Of a stretch of 64,000 nt of DNA, positions 45,831 to 57,100 are shown piece after piece. The notes under the pieces are model-generated. The model saw nothing but the letters and a program-made list of their open reading frames with translations, was not told where the DNA came from and ran no database searches. Origin of the DNA: Cesiribacter sp. SM1. Its GTDB lineage: Bacteria > Bacteroidota > Bacteroidia > Cytophagales > Cyclobacteriaceae. The stretch is taken from NCBI RefSeq assembly GCF_020178975.1, contig NZ_JAHXBU010000039.1, positions 79,212 to 143,211 of the forward strand, in the 5' to 3' direction. How positions within the stretch are numbered: position 1 is the first letter of the stretch; every line of letters starts with the position of its first letter. The translations under genes and the position numbers were made by a program.

Positions 45831-46826
45831 ATGAGTAAGCATTCCTTAGAGGATATATTCGAAGGTTTTAACCACTTAACTGCCCTGATTGTAGGCGACG
45901 TAATGGTCGACGCCTACATCTGGGGCAAAGTGGAACGCATTTCGCCGGAGGCCCCTGTACCAGTGGTACAGGTGACCCACCGGGAAAGAAGAATGGGAGG
46001 CGCTGCCAACGTAGCCCTCAATGTATTGGCCATGGGTGCCACTCCCCTGCTCTGCAGCGTGGTGGGCAACGATGCCGATGCACTTATTTTTGAAGAACTG
46101 CTCCATAAAAGAGGTATCTCTGATGAAGGGCTGGTAAAAAGCCCCCACCGGATCACCACCATCAAAGAGCGGGTGCTCTCGGGCTCCCAGCATATTTTGA
46201 GGGTAGATTCGGAACACGACAAAAACCTACTGGCCGAAGAAGAAGACCTGCTGCTGGAACGCATCGAAAAGCTGCTGCCCCGCTGCCAGGTAGTTATTTT
46301 TGAAGACTACGACAAAGGTGCCCTCACGCCGCGCATCATTTCCGAAACCATTCGGCTGGCGCGCAGCCAGGACATACCAACTGTTGTAGACCCCAAAAAG
46401 CGTAATTTCTTTGCCTACCAGCAGGCCACACTCTTCAAGCCAAATTTAAAAGAACTCAGGGAAGGCCTTAAAACCGACTTTGACAAAGACGACCAGACCG
46501 CCCTGCAGGCCGCTGTGCATGAGCTAAAAGAACGGCTGGAGCTTGAGTATGCCCTGATTACTCTGTCAGAACGCGGGGTATATATTGATGCTCCTGAAGA
46601 ACACTACCTCCTGCCTGCCCATGTGCGTACCATTTCGGATGTATCAGGCGCAGGCGATACGGTTGTGAGCATAGCGGCGCTGGCCCTGGCCCTGCAATTA
46701 CCCCCACGCAGCATTGCAGCACTGGCCAACCTGGGTGGCGGCCTTGTTTGCGAGCACGTAGGTGTTGTACCGATAGACAAAGCCCGGCTTTACGAGGAAG
46801 CAAAACAAAACCTCCTGCATGCATGA
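45831..46826 (+). CDS. rfaE1: PfkB-family kinase, RfaE1/HldE N-domain-like (heptose-7-phosphate kinase)
   Basis: The 331-residue protein matches the kinase half of HldE: VGDVMVDAYIWGKVERISPEAPVPVV, RRMGGAANVALNVLAMG, DPKKRNFFAYQQATLFKPN, and the PfkB catalytic motif GAGD (273-276, D276 the base). The second, nucleotidyltransferase domain of HldE is absent. It would phosphorylate D-glycero-D-manno-heptose 7-phosphate for lipopolysaccharide core synthesis. It starts three bases after the aminotransferase stop, and its own stop TGA overlaps the TrkH start codon. Confidence 0.9.
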   Translation: MSKHSLEDIFEGFNHLTALIVGDVMVDAYIWGKVERISPEAPVPVVQVTHRERRMGGAANVALNVLAMGATPLLCSVVGNDADALIFEELLHKRGISDEGLVKSPHRITTIKERVLSGSQHILRVDSEHDKNLLAEEEDLLLERIEKLLPRCQVVIFEDYDKGALTPRIISETIRLARSQDIPTVVDPKKRNFFAYQQATLFKPNLKELREGLKTDFDKDDQTALQAAVHELKERLELEYALITLSERGVYIDAPEEHYLLPAHVRTISDVSGAGDTVVSIAALALALQLPPRSIAALANLGGGLVCEHVGVVPIDKARLYEEAKQNLLHA

Positions 46827-48646
46827 ACTTTAAGAGACTGAAGGACGATTTTGCTGAAAACCTCAACAGAATTCTCTACGAAAGCCGGGGCAAAGCCTAT
46901 ACTTCCATCAGGGCTGTTACCTTTATCAGCTCACTGGCAGCCATTGCCCTGCTGATTTATAACCTGGGTTTTGACCTGGAGCCTTACCAGCAACGCCAGG
47001 TATACTACGGCCTCGACCTGGTCTTTGCCATTTTTGTACTCTCTTATATGGCCAGATGGCTCTATGCCTTCCGGCGAACAGACTTTGTGCAAAGACACCG
47101 GTTTGAAGGGGTACTGATGCTGCTGATCCTGCTCAACGGCTTATCGGTTTACCTGCTCGATTATCCACTGATACCGGAAATACTCAGATCCTTTGGTCTG
47201 GAAAACCCGGTACAGTTCTATCACTTCTTTATTGGCTGTTTTATGTTTCTGCTGCTGGTGTACGAGTTTGGCGTTGCCAGCACACGCCTGGGCAATCTTA
47301 ACTTAAAGCCTGCAGCAGCATTCATCATCAGCTTTCTGGTACTGATTGGCATAGGCACTGCCGTGCTTATGCTCCCCGATATGACCAGGGCACCCGGCAG
47401 CATGCCATTGCTGGAAGCACTTTTTACCGCTACCAGTGCCGTGTGTGTTACCGGGTTAATTGTAGTAGACACTGCCACCTATTTTACCATCAAAGGGCAG
47501 CTTGTTATACTGGTACTTATACAGCTGGGTGGTCTGGGTATTCTTTCATTTGCCTCCTTTTTCACCCTGGTTTTCAGGCAGGGCGTAGGGATCAGGCACC
47601 AGGTTATGCTGCAGGACTTCCTTAGCAGCGAGTCTTTGCTTACCGCTAAAGACCTGCTGCGCCAGATTGTGTTCATGACCTTTTTCATAGAGTTTATCGG
47701 CTTTCTGCTGATTTTTGCAACCTGGGGCGACGATATTACCTTTACCTCGCTGGACCAGAAAATATTCTTCTCGGCCTTTCACTCTGTATCGGCCTTTTGT
47801 AATGCCGGCTTTAGCCTGTATACCAATGGCCTTTACGAAGGGCTGGTGCGCGAGGCATACGTAATGCACCTAGTAGTAGCAGGCCTTGTAATTTTTGGGG
47901 GTATTGGTTTTCCTGTTATTCAGGACCTGTTTTCGCGCAAAAGGCTTCGGGAGCGCCTGCGTAATCCATGGCGCGAATGGCAGCTGGGCACTAAAATAGC
48001 CGTGTATGTTTCTGCTGCACTGCTGGCGTTTGGTACCATTACCTTTTACCTGCTGGAGATTAACAACACGCTGGCAGATTACACTTTTATGGAGGCACTG
48101 GTAACCAGCTTTTTCCAGTCTACCATTACCCGTACTGCAGGCTTTAACTCAGTAGATATTGGTGCACTGCGCACACCTACCTATATCATCTTCCTGTTCC
48201 TGATGTTTATAGGAGCCTCTTCCGGCTCCATCGGGGGTGGTATTAAAACCTCTACCTTCTTTCTGGTGGTAGCCTCTACCGCTGCTACCGTTCAGGGAAA
48301 AATGAAGCTGGAGATCGGTAAAAACTACATCAGCAATTCACTGGTATTCAGGGCACTTTCTATTTTTGTGTTTGCTGTTGGCATTAACATGATAGCCGTG
48401 CTGCTGCTCACCATTACCGAGCCTGGCATGGAGCTGATAGATATAACCTTTGAACAGGTATCGGCTTTTGCCACGGTAGGCTTAAGTACCGGCATTACCT
48501 CGCAGCTATCTGATTTAAGCCGGATCATCATTATTTTCAGTATGTTTATTGGCCGTGTTGGCACACTTACCTTTGCACTGGCCTTCTCCAGCAGGGCAGT
48601 AACCCGCTCTTACCAATACCCCAAAGCACACATTATGGTGGGCTGA
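46823..48646 (+). CDS. TrkH/KtrB-family potassium channel subunit
   Basis: The 607-residue protein starts at ATG 46823 and overlaps the preceding stop by four bases (ATGA). Residues 1-190 hold extra membrane helices (FISSLAAIALLIYNLGFDLE, LVFAIFVLSYMARW). The Trk pore repeats follow with selectivity-filter regions TSAVCVTGLIVVDT, SVSAFCNAGFSLY, ITRTAGFNSVDIG and FATVGLSTGI. It takes up potassium with a cytosolic TrkA/KtrA partner, which is not encoded next to it. The N-terminal extension is longer than in KtrB proper. Confidence 0.9.
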   Translation: MNFKRLKDDFAENLNRILYESRGKAYTSIRAVTFISSLAAIALLIYNLGFDLEPYQQRQVYYGLDLVFAIFVLSYMARWLYAFRRTDFVQRHRFEGVLMLLILLNGLSVYLLDYPLIPEILRSFGLENPVQFYHFFIGCFMFLLLVYEFGVASTRLGNLNLKPAAAFIISFLVLIGIGTAVLMLPDMTRAPGSMPLLEALFTATSAVCVTGLIVVDTATYFTIKGQLVILVLIQLGGLGILSFASFFTLVFRQGVGIRHQVMLQDFLSSESLLTAKDLLRQIVFMTFFIEFIGFLLIFATWGDDITFTSLDQKIFFSAFHSVSAFCNAGFSLYTNGLYEGLVREAYVMHLVVAGLVIFGGIGFPVIQDLFSRKRLRERLRNPWREWQLGTKIAVYVSAALLAFGTITFYLLEINNTLADYTFMEALVTSFFQSTITRTAGFNSVDIGALRTPTYIIFLFLMFIGASSGSIGGGIKTSTFFLVVASTAATVQGKMKLEIGKNYISNSLVFRALSIFVFAVGINMIAVLLLTITEPGMELIDITFEQVSAFATVGLSTGITSQLSDLSRIIIIFSMFIGRVGTLTFALAFSSRAVTRSYQYPKAHIMVG

Positions 48647-48751
48647 TGTATTTAAGAGGAGTAGTCTGCAGCACACACCACAAATGGCAGTAAGCACCAG
48701 AAACATCAGCTGCACACATTGTACTATAACAAGGCGGCGGTTAAGCTGGCA

Positions 48752-49603
48752 TTAACCGCTGCCTTTAGGCCTTCTGATTACCCTTTTAGACTTTTTCTTA
48801 GTTGCAGAAGGCCGCCTGTTTACCGATTTACCCTTTTTCAGCACTGCCCGCACATCTATATCCTGCATAAATCCAGCCGATAAACTCCAGCTCATGATCG
48901 ACGACTGCAGGTTATCTTTGTAAAGCTGCAGGCCAAAATCACCTCCCTTTTCAGCACTTGAGAAATAACTCTTGGCCGGTCCAAGACTGGTTCGTGCATC
49001 CAGCCATATGTGGCGGCCAAAGCCTAAATCGAAAATAACTCCACCACCTGCATACAGCGACATCTGCCAGCGGTTTGCAGGGTTAACATACTCAGAACTA
49101 CCATACTCTCCGACTTCGCCAAAGCGTACCTGATAATTCATGCTGCCGTTTTCGAGAAAGGAGGCCTGCTCATTTGTCTGTAGCTTACCCCGGCCACCCA
49201 TCCAGTAGTGAAGTGCCGGCCCTGCATTTAGGTACCACTCCTGGTGGCTTTTCTTAAATTCAGAATGAAAACTTACCCGGTACAGGATAGGTACTGTAAG
49301 ATAATTAAGGCTTGCCTGGTCTCTTACTGCCAGCATTCCTCTGTTATAGGATACATCTTTCTGGCGGTATACATACAACCACTCCAGATGTAGTGAATAA
49401 CGATCGTTTACTTTGTAATTTGTGGCAATACCACCGTGGTAGCCTGGTTTTCTGTTGCTTGAGTAGTACTCGCTGCCCTCTGCTTCAGCAAAGCGCACGC
49501 GGTTTAAGGATGCACCCGCCAGAGGCCCGATCCGCAACTGAGCAAACCCACACATGGGCACCAAAAATGTGAAAGAAAGTAATAGAAATACTATAGGTCT
49601 CAT
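48752..49603 (-). CDS. Outer-membrane beta-barrel protein (PorT-like)
   Basis: The 283-residue protein starts at ATG 49603 with signal peptide MRPIVFLLLSFTFLVPMCGFAQ; an upstream ATG would add 25 residues of non-signal character. It continues RIGPLAGASLNRVRFAE and has beta strands of alternating aromatic and polar residues throughout (YSLHLEWLYVYRQ, YLTVPILYRVSF, MSLYAGGGVIFDLGFG). It ends in a very basic tail (KKGKSVNRRPSATKKKSKRVIRRPKG). It resembles the outer-membrane barrel family (PF13568). The long basic tail is unusual. The role is unknown. Confidence 0.7.
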   Translation of the reverse strand: MRPIVFLLLSFTFLVPMCGFAQLRIGPLAGASLNRVRFAEAEGSEYYSSNRKPGYHGGIATNYKVNDRYSLHLEWLYVYRQKDVSYNRGMLAVRDQASLNYLTVPILYRVSFHSEFKKSHQEWYLNAGPALHYWMGGRGKLQTNEQASFLENGSMNYQVRFGEVGEYGSSEYVNPANRWQMSLYAGGGVIFDLGFGRHIWLDARTSLGPAKSYFSSAEKGGDFGLQLYKDNLQSSIMSWSLSAGFMQDIDVRAVLKKGKSVNRRPSATKKKSKRVIRRPKGSG

Positions 49604-49873
49604 TCTGTTTGCTGGAAAAATAACAATTAGTACTTTCGTTATCCCAAAAGGAAGCCGGGGCTCCTGTAATGGCATCAATCATGAAATGCATACCCGGGAA
49701 AGGCCTGTAATGCAGCTTTATCGGGAGTTTAAAGTTACGTGCTGCTGATCTTGTAAAAGTTTAAAAAAAGTTTGAATTGTTACGTAAGGCATGAAGTTGT
49801 AAAAAAAGAAGAGGTTGCCGGCCGGCCATACATTAATTTAGCATCCATATCTCTGGTACATTAAAAAGATATC

Positions 49874-50812
49874 ATGCTATACCGGCTGTTTAAACTTGGG
49901 CTCTTTTGTATCCTATTTTCATGCACCTGGGCTTATGCACAGGAAGCCCCCCTGTACAGCCAGTATTTCTCTAATCCCTACCTCTACAATCCTTCTTTTG
50001 CAGGCACTGATGGTTACCCGGTTCTTTTCCTGACCCACCGCAGACAATGGGCCGGCATAGAGGGTGCTCCCACCGCTTACGCCCTTAGCTATCATAGCCC
50101 TGTAAGTAAGGTACTGGCAATAGGGGCACACATCCGTACCGAGAGCCGCGGCGTTCTACGGTCTTCACTTGCAATGGGTTCCCTGGCATATGTGGCTCAT
50201 TTTTCAGAGAAACATTTTCTTAGAATGGGATTGTCGGCGGGAGTGAGCCATCATACGGCAGATTTTACCGAGGCAACAGAGGCACAGCAACCCTACCTGG
50301 CCAACTGGGCCAGCAAAGCCCTTCGGTTTGAGGCTGCCTTTGGCATAAATTACCACCTGAAGAATTTAAACCTGGGCCTGGCACTGCCTTACCTAACCGA
50401 GCAAAAAGTGCTGGGCAGTGAAACCCAGGGCATGTTTACCTTCTCTCCCCTGGATCAGTGGGTGGCAACTGCCAGCTATTTTGCAGAATTAGCACCCGAT
50501 AAACTGGCACTGGAACCCCTGCTGGTGGTGCAAAAGGTAGGCGAACAGAAAACAAGGCTGGAAGCAGGAACCGTGCTGTACATGAACAAAGCCCTCTGGG
50601 CAGGAGCCACCTACCGTCATCAATATGGTATTACAGCGCTTGCAGGTGTTAACATCAAACCGGGCATCAGCTTTGGCTATGCCTACGAAATGGCACATGC
50701 CTATACCGGCAGCTGGCTGCAAAGCACACATGAGTTGCAGCTAAAGTTTAAGCTCGGGGCCGAAAAAGAATACGGAAAAGAAGTGCAGCATAAGCCACGC
50801 TTTGAAATGTAA
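49874..50812 (+). CDS. PorP/SprF-family type IX secretion outer-membrane protein
   Basis: The 312-residue protein has a signal peptide (MLYRLFKLGLFCILFSCTWAYAQ) followed by the family block EAPLYSQYFSNPYLYNPSFAGTDGYP and the mark WAGIEGAPTAYALSYHSP. PorP/SprF proteins are needed for surface delivery of T9SS substrates with type B C-terminal domains and are usually encoded next to them. Here the FG-GAP protein starts ten bases after its stop, and a giant adhesin follows. The stretch before the start contains GGCCGGCC and an AT-rich TTAATTTAG that may belong to a promoter. Confidence 0.92.
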   Translation: MLYRLFKLGLFCILFSCTWAYAQEAPLYSQYFSNPYLYNPSFAGTDGYPVLFLTHRRQWAGIEGAPTAYALSYHSPVSKVLAIGAHIRTESRGVLRSSLAMGSLAYVAHFSEKHFLRMGLSAGVSHHTADFTEATEAQQPYLANWASKALRFEAAFGINYHLKNLNLGLALPYLTEQKVLGSETQGMFTFSPLDQWVATASYFAELAPDKLALEPLLVVQKVGEQKTRLEAGTVLYMNKALWAGATYRHQYGITALAGVNIKPGISFGYAYEMAHAYTGSWLQSTHELQLKFKLGAEKEYGKEVQHKPRFEM

Positions 50813-50822
50813 TTTTAAACTG

Positions 50823-53800
50823 ATGAAAAAGCTGATTTTTATAGCCTTATCCCTTTTGCTGCCACAACTGGCCGTATTTGCCCAGCGCCCGACAGTGACC
50901 GGCATAAGCCCCGTTACAGCTACTGTAAACGAAGCAGTTATTATTACCGGTACAAACTTTCCGGCAGCCACCGATCTGCTGGTATATTTTGGTGCAGCTA
51001 AAGCCAGTGTTGTAGAGGCTAACAGCACCATGATCAAGGCTTTAGTTCCTGCAGGCGCTACTTACGAACCCATTACAGTTACCAATCTTGTATCAGGTCT
51101 TTCGGCTAAAAGTCTTAGCCCGTTCCAGCTTTCTTTCGGAGGTGGCACCTTCGATCCTGCTCTTATAGCAGCTGAAACAGGCTTTTCGGCCGGCACTACC
51201 GACATGGGGGCTATGTATGAGCTTTGCACCTGTGATTTTAACAATGATGGCAAGGTAGATGCTATTACCACAAATTATAGCCGGACCTCTATTTCAGCAT
51301 TTCGCAATTTCAGTACCCTGGGAACCATAAATTTTGCTAAAACCGATGTTATCATCAATGCAAGCAGCCGCAATGTGGTATGTGGCGATCTGGATGGCGA
51401 CGGCCGGCCGGATCTTGTAGTCTCAGGCGCAGGCAATTCTGTCGACAGGATCTATGTTTTGCGGAACCTGAGTGCAACTGGCGGAGCACTTACTTTTAGC
51501 GCCCCCACTGTTATTCCGATTGGCAATTCCGGGGCTGCCCGCCTGGCCCTGCATGACCTGAACACCGACGGACGCCCTGAGATCATCATGACGAACCGCT
51601 CGCTTAATATTGTTTCTATTTTCAAGAATGCTTCTTCTCCGGGATATATACAGTTTGATGCACAACCGCAGAACATATCCATAACCGGCCCTCCAAATAC
51701 CTACGGCCTAAGCGTACAGGACCTGGATGGCGATGGATTACCCGACCTGGCCGTTAGCCCCCTGCAGGGTAGCAACGTTTATTTACTGCGCAACACCAGC
51801 AGCGGAAACACCATCAGCTTTAACAGCGATTACTCCATTACAACAGATCCTGGCCTTGCAAACATTACAGCCGCTGATTTAAACAACGACGGCAAGCCAG
51901 ATCTGGCAGCCACTCTTTTTTATGATAAAGGAGTGATTATATGGCTTAATAATAGTAGCAGCGGCAATCTTCAGTTTGCTTCAGAGTATATAATTATAAC
52001 TAGTGGTAGCGCTCCCTGGGGAATTACTGCCGGCGATATTAATGGCGACGGTAAAACAGATCTGTTGGTTGATTATGTTGGAAATCCTGACGATGCTAAT
52101 TTCAACGTAGCGCTCATCAACCAAACCACCTCTGCCCTTCAACTACAGGAACACCAGGTAAACACCCGGCAAAACGGAAGATACATAAAGCTGGCAGATG
52201 TTAATGGTGATGCCAAACCAGATATACTGTATACCGGTGTTGCGGGGAACCAACAGAAGGGCGTTGCAGGGAACCAGCTGGAGGTAATGCGAAACAAACA
52301 TTGTGTGGTACCCCGTCTTTCGCATACTGGCACTGTTACCCTTTGCAGCGGGCAAAGCATGCTCTTAGCAACTACAAAAGCGCTGGGGGTAACTTATAAA
52401 TGGACCCGTAACGGGGTAGCTTTAAGTACCACCGAACCTTTCATTACAGTTACCGATGCAGGTATATATGGAGTAACAATCACTTCTACCCTGGATGGCT
52501 GTGCCCTTACCTCAGAAACTGTGCAGTTTATATCCGGTACAGGTGGCGGCGGCAGCAGTGCTGTTGCAATAGACCCTATACCGGCAGTATGTGTGGGAGG
52601 CACTGTAGAATTAAAAGCTACAGCAATCAATGGGGCTACTTATGTATGGAATGGTCCCAATGGATTTACAGCTACTACAACAACACCTTCTTATTCGCTA
52701 AGCAATGTACAACCGGCAGCAGCAGGCTCTTACAGTGTCGTGATCAGATCAGGTGAGTGCCAGTTTACAACTACTGCACAAACCTTATCGGTAAACCAGA
52801 ATCCGCAACCACAGATCACCTCCTCTGCCACTGCGTTTTGTGCCGGCACTACGGTAAGTCTGCAGGCCCCTGCCGGCTTTACCAGTTACCAATGGAAACT
52901 CAATGGTGCTAATTATACCGGCCCGGGCGCTACTACTGCCAGCATTACTACCGGCACTGCAGGTAACTATTCGGTAGTGGTAAGCAATGCAACAGGCTGT
53001 AGCGGAGAAAGCGGCATGCTTGCCATTGCCCAGACACAGGCACCGGTAGCCGCATTTAATGCACCTGCAACCGCTTGTTTACAGCAGCCGGTGGCCTTAC
53101 AAAACACCTCTACCTATGCTGCCGGCAGTACGCCAACGTTCCTGTGGACTTTCGGAGACGGACAAACCTCCACCGAGGCCAATCCTTCTCACACCTACAC
53201 CAATACTGGTACCTACACTGTTAACTTAACCGTTAAATATGGGTCACAAAGCTGCAGCAGCAACACCAGTAAAACAATTTCAGTGGTTGTGTCTCCGGTT
53301 GTGCAACTTGTTGCCGAAGGCGGCACAACTACCTTCTGCCCGGGAGATAGCGTACTGCTAAGCCTGGAAGGAGATGTACAGAATGTTCTATGGAGTACAG
53401 GAGAAACTACACCCGCCATATATGCTAGAGATAGCGGTATTGTTAGTGCACAGGTAGTTACCAGCGCCGGTTGTACTCTAGATAAAGCCATTACACTCAC
53501 GCACCTGGAGCAGCCACAGCTAACGCTTAGCGCCTCCTCTACCAGCCTTGCTGTTGGTGAAATTGCCACTCTAACTATTGGTGGCGCTCTACAGTATGAA
53601 TGGGAGCAGGCCGACGGGCTCGACGATCTATATAGCTCATCCGTTAGTGTAAAGCCGCTTAAAACTACTACTTACACCGTTAGAGGCTGGGGAGAAAATG
53701 GCTGTGCTGCACAGGCTTCCGTAACAATAGAAGTAGACAACACTTTACGCATCAACCCGCCTAAAATATTTGTACCACAGGTAGATGGCACCTGGACCAT

Positions 53801-54002
53801 CAGCAACATAGAATCATACCCCGACCTGCACCTCAGCCTGGTAAACAGCCTGGGACGCACCATTCTGGAAGCCGCTCCCTACAACAACAGCTGGGATGGC
53901 TCCGACAGCGGAAGACCACTGGAAGCGGGCGTTTATTATTACATATTCAAGGACGCCAGTGGTAAAGTACTGAAGACGGGCAGCATTACCCTACTCAGGT
54001 AA
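50823..54002 (+). CDS. IPT/FG-GAP/PKD surface protein with gliding-type C-terminus
   Basis: The 1059-residue exported protein starts at ATG 50823 (MKKLIFIALSLLLPQLAVFAQ). Domains in order: an IPT/TIG domain (about 25-110: PTVTGISPVTATVNEAVIITG); seven FG-GAP/VCBS repeats (about 125-480) with D-x-[ND]-x-DG-like loops such as DFNNDGKVDA, DLDGDGRPDL, DLDGDGLPDL, DLNNDGKPDL and DINGDGKTDL, enough for a seven-bladed propeller; Ig-like and PKD domains (about 500-880: FLWTFGDGQTSTEANPSHTY); and a C-terminal type B, gliding-associated sorting domain (IFVPQVDGTWTISNIESYPD ... YYYIF). It is a likely T9SS substrate of the adjacent PorP protein. It binds calcium by family analogy and may be an adhesin. 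Confidence 0.85.
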   Translation: MKKLIFIALSLLLPQLAVFAQRPTVTGISPVTATVNEAVIITGTNFPAATDLLVYFGAAKASVVEANSTMIKALVPAGATYEPITVTNLVSGLSAKSLSPFQLSFGGGTFDPALIAAETGFSAGTTDMGAMYELCTCDFNNDGKVDAITTNYSRTSISAFRNFSTLGTINFAKTDVIINASSRNVVCGDLDGDGRPDLVVSGAGNSVDRIYVLRNLSATGGALTFSAPTVIPIGNSGAARLALHDLNTDGRPEIIMTNRSLNIVSIFKNASSPGYIQFDAQPQNISITGPPNTYGLSVQDLDGDGLPDLAVSPLQGSNVYLLRNTSSGNTISFNSDYSITTDPGLANITAADLNNDGKPDLAATLFYDKGVIIWLNNSSSGNLQFASEYIIITSGSAPWGITAGDINGDGKTDLLVDYVGNPDDANFNVALINQTTSALQLQEHQVNTRQNGRYIKLADVNGDAKPDILYTGVAGNQQKGVAGNQLEVMRNKHCVVPRLSHTGTVTLCSGQSMLLATTKALGVTYKWTRNGVALSTTEPFITVTDAGIYGVTITSTLDGCALTSETVQFISGTGGGGSSAVAIDPIPAVCVGGTVELKATAINGATYVWNGPNGFTATTTTPSYSLSNVQPAAAGSYSVVIRSGECQFTTTAQTLSVNQNPQPQITSSATAFCAGTTVSLQAPAGFTSYQWKLNGANYTGPGATTASITTGTAGNYSVVVSNATGCSGESGMLAIAQTQAPVAAFNAPATACLQQPVALQNTSTYAAGSTPTFLWTFGDGQTSTEANPSHTYTNTGTYTVNLTVKYGSQSCSSNTSKTISVVVSPVVQLVAEGGTTTFCPGDSVLLSLEGDVQNVLWSTGETTPAIYARDSGIVSAQVVTSAGCTLDKAITLTHLEQPQLTLSASSTSLAVGEIATLTIGGALQYEWEQADGLDDLYSSSVSVKPLKTTTYTVRGWGENGCAAQASVTIEVDNTLRINPPKIFVPQVDGTWTISNIESYPDLHLSLVNSLGRTILEAAPYNNSWDGSDSGRPLEAGVYYYIFKDASGKVLKTGSITLLR

Positions 54003-54161
54003 AATCCTATTCTTTCTCCTCATAAAATAACAGCAGGCTTTCCGCCCGAGCAATCTATAGTGATATATTACATGTTTCTCTAGTGAGAATCTAAAGTGCG
54101 TAATTTAGTTCCCTGGCATCCTGCCGCTTACTAAACTACTAAAACCATTCTGCCTCCCTTT

Positions 54162-57100
54162 ATGAAGCAGTTTTACGCACTTTTCATTTTACTGATAAGC
54201 TTTACGCCTGCCTTCAGCAGCAACTTAGTATTATCCAATTCCGAAGATTTTGCCTGTGGCTGGACGATCAAAGTATCCACTACTCCGCAGACAAAATGTA
54301 AACAAAGCCTTATAGACGGCACTGTTAGTGCTGAGGTTTTCAGTGGCAACAAAGCAGTAGAGGGTCTCCACTACACCTGGTACTACTCCGGCACTGTAAC
54401 CAAACTGGGTACAGGACCAAGCCTTAGCATGCTGGAAGCCGGCTCCTACTATGTAGAAGTTAGAGATCCCGTAAGCAAATGTATCCAAAGGGCCGAAGCT
54501 ACTGTTGAATTCAAAGGCGAAAAGCCCTGGTTCGTGGTAGAGCACGTAGAAAACGTGCTGACCTGTAATGCAGATCCCTACGGCAGGATAGTGATGAGAA
54601 GCGAAAATAAATGGAAGTCTGTCTGGTTCCGGGGCGATCAGGTGCTGGATGGAAAAGGCATTACCATCTGTATGAGCACAGACGAATGTAATGATATACC
54701 TCCCGGCACATATACTATTGTATATGAAGATCCCTCCTCCGGCTGCAGATCCGACCCTTATACTTTAACTGTAGAAGGCTGGCCAACAACACCGGTGGTT
54801 AATGCCGCCATCATTGCAGATACTACCTGCTCCGGCACAGGCAGTGGCTCCCTTAGCTTAACCGCCATTACCCCATCTCCAGGTACAGAGCCCGAGATGG
54901 GGTATTCCTATGTATGGCGCAACAGCAGTGGTGTTGTTCTTAGCCAGTTTGCCAATCAGGCTGTAGCAAGCCCCTTAGCTGCGGGCACCTATACAGTAGT
55001 AGTACAAGGAAACTACAGCAACCCAAGCCTTGAGTGTGGTACCTCAGCAACTTTTACAGTACCACATCAGCCTGTAATCCCTGTAGTAAGCGCTACCGCT
55101 ACTCCCAATACTATATGCACACCGCCCGCCGGCGGCAGCTACAACGGCACCATCACTGCAGCAGCCACCTATAAAGGGCAAACCGTAACCAACTTCAGCA
55201 ACTACACTTTTACCTGGACTGACACAAACGGTAATACCGGTTCTGTTACCGGAACAAACAAGATTGAGCAGCTGAACGGTGGCACCTACACGATCACGGC
55301 CAGGCAGATTACTACGGGCTGTACATCAGACCCCTATACTGTTACCGTCAATAATCAGCTACCTGTACAGACACTTACACTTAGCCCGGTAGCACAAACC
55401 AATTGTAACAGCAGCGCACCAAACGGCTCCATCACAGCCAGCTACAGTATTACTCCTGCCAATACAAGTACTCCTGTATTCAAGTGGTACAAAGGCACTA
55501 CGGTAAGTGCAGCCAATGAGATCAGCGGTGTTACCGGCAATGAAGCCTCTGGTCTGGCCGGTGGTGTAACCTATACTGTTGTAGTTACTGATCCAGGCTC
55601 CGGTTGCCAGATCAGCAGGTCTGTTGAGGTACCTCTGCAATCAGGGGTGGTAACTATCACAGCCGCCGCAAAACCTAATTTAGTGTGTGCTCCGGCCACC
55701 AGTGTAAATGGCAGCATTGATGTTACAGAAGTCCGCTTCAATGATACCCCGGTTACTGATCTGAGCGGCTATACCTTCAGCTGGTATAAAGGCAGCAGCA
55801 CTACTCCAATTGCAGGGCAGTCTTCAGCTACACTAACAGGACTGGCCGCAGGCATGTATAGCGTAACTGCCACCAGAACCGACCTGGGCTGTACCTCTGA
55901 TCCCATCACTGTAGAGATCAAAGACCAGCTGCCCCTGCTTAGCCTCTCCCTTACCCCTGTTGCACAAACCAACTGTAACAATGCTGCTCCCAATGGAGAG
56001 CTTACTGCTGCCTTTACGGTAGCTGGCACTACTGCCACAGCAGGTTCTTACAGGCTCAACTGGTACAGAGGAACAACGGTAAGTGCAGCTACTGAAATCA
56101 CCGGCATTACCGGCAACACTGCCACTGATCTGGCCGGTGGTGTAACCTATACTGTTGTGGCTACTGATGTTGCCTCCGGCTGTAGCACTACTGCTGCTGT
56201 TGAGGTACCCCTGCAGCCGGCTGTTATCACCTTTGATGCCACTCCTGCTGCTAATGCTATCTGTGCTCCGGAGAGTGCGGCCAATGGTGAGATAACCGTA
56301 GATCAGCTCTACCTCAATGGAAAGGCTGTTACCGGCTTCACTGGCTATACCTTTAGCTGGGCTAAAGAAGTGAACGGCACCTTTACTGCCATTGCAGTTG
56401 CAGATGCCAGCAGCAACAAACTAACAGGACAGGCTGCAGGCAGATACCAGGTAAGGGTAACACACAGCCTGCTGGAGTGTACCTCTGATCCCATCACCTT
56501 AGAAATAGTCAACCAGCTGCCAGTACAGACACTGACACTGAACCCAACGCCACAGACCAACTGCGACAACACTGCTCCTAACGGTTCCATCACTGCCAGC
56601 TACACCATAGTACCTGGTACTGCCACACCACAGCTAAGCTGGTACAGAGGAACAACGGTAAGTGCAGCAACTGAAATCACCGGCATTACCGGCAACACTG
56701 CCACTGATCTGGCCGGTGGTGTAACCTACACTGTTGTGGCTACTGATGTTGCCTCCGGCTGTAGCACCACTGCTGCTGTTGAGGTACCCCTGCAGCCGGC
56801 TGTTATCACCTTTGATGCCACTCCTGCTGCTAATGCTATCTGTGCGCCTGTAAGTGCGGCCAATGGTGAGATAACCGTAGATCAGCTCTACCTCAATGGA
56901 AAGGCTGTTACCGGCTTCACTGGCTATACCTTTAGCTGGGCTAAAGAAGTGAACGGCACCTTTACTGCCATTGCAGTTGCAGATGCCAGCAGCAACAAAC
57001 TAACAGGACAGGCTGCAGGCAGATACCAGGTAAGGGTAACACACAGCCTGCTGGAGTGTACCTCTGATCCCATCACTGTAGAGATCAAAGACCAGCTGCC

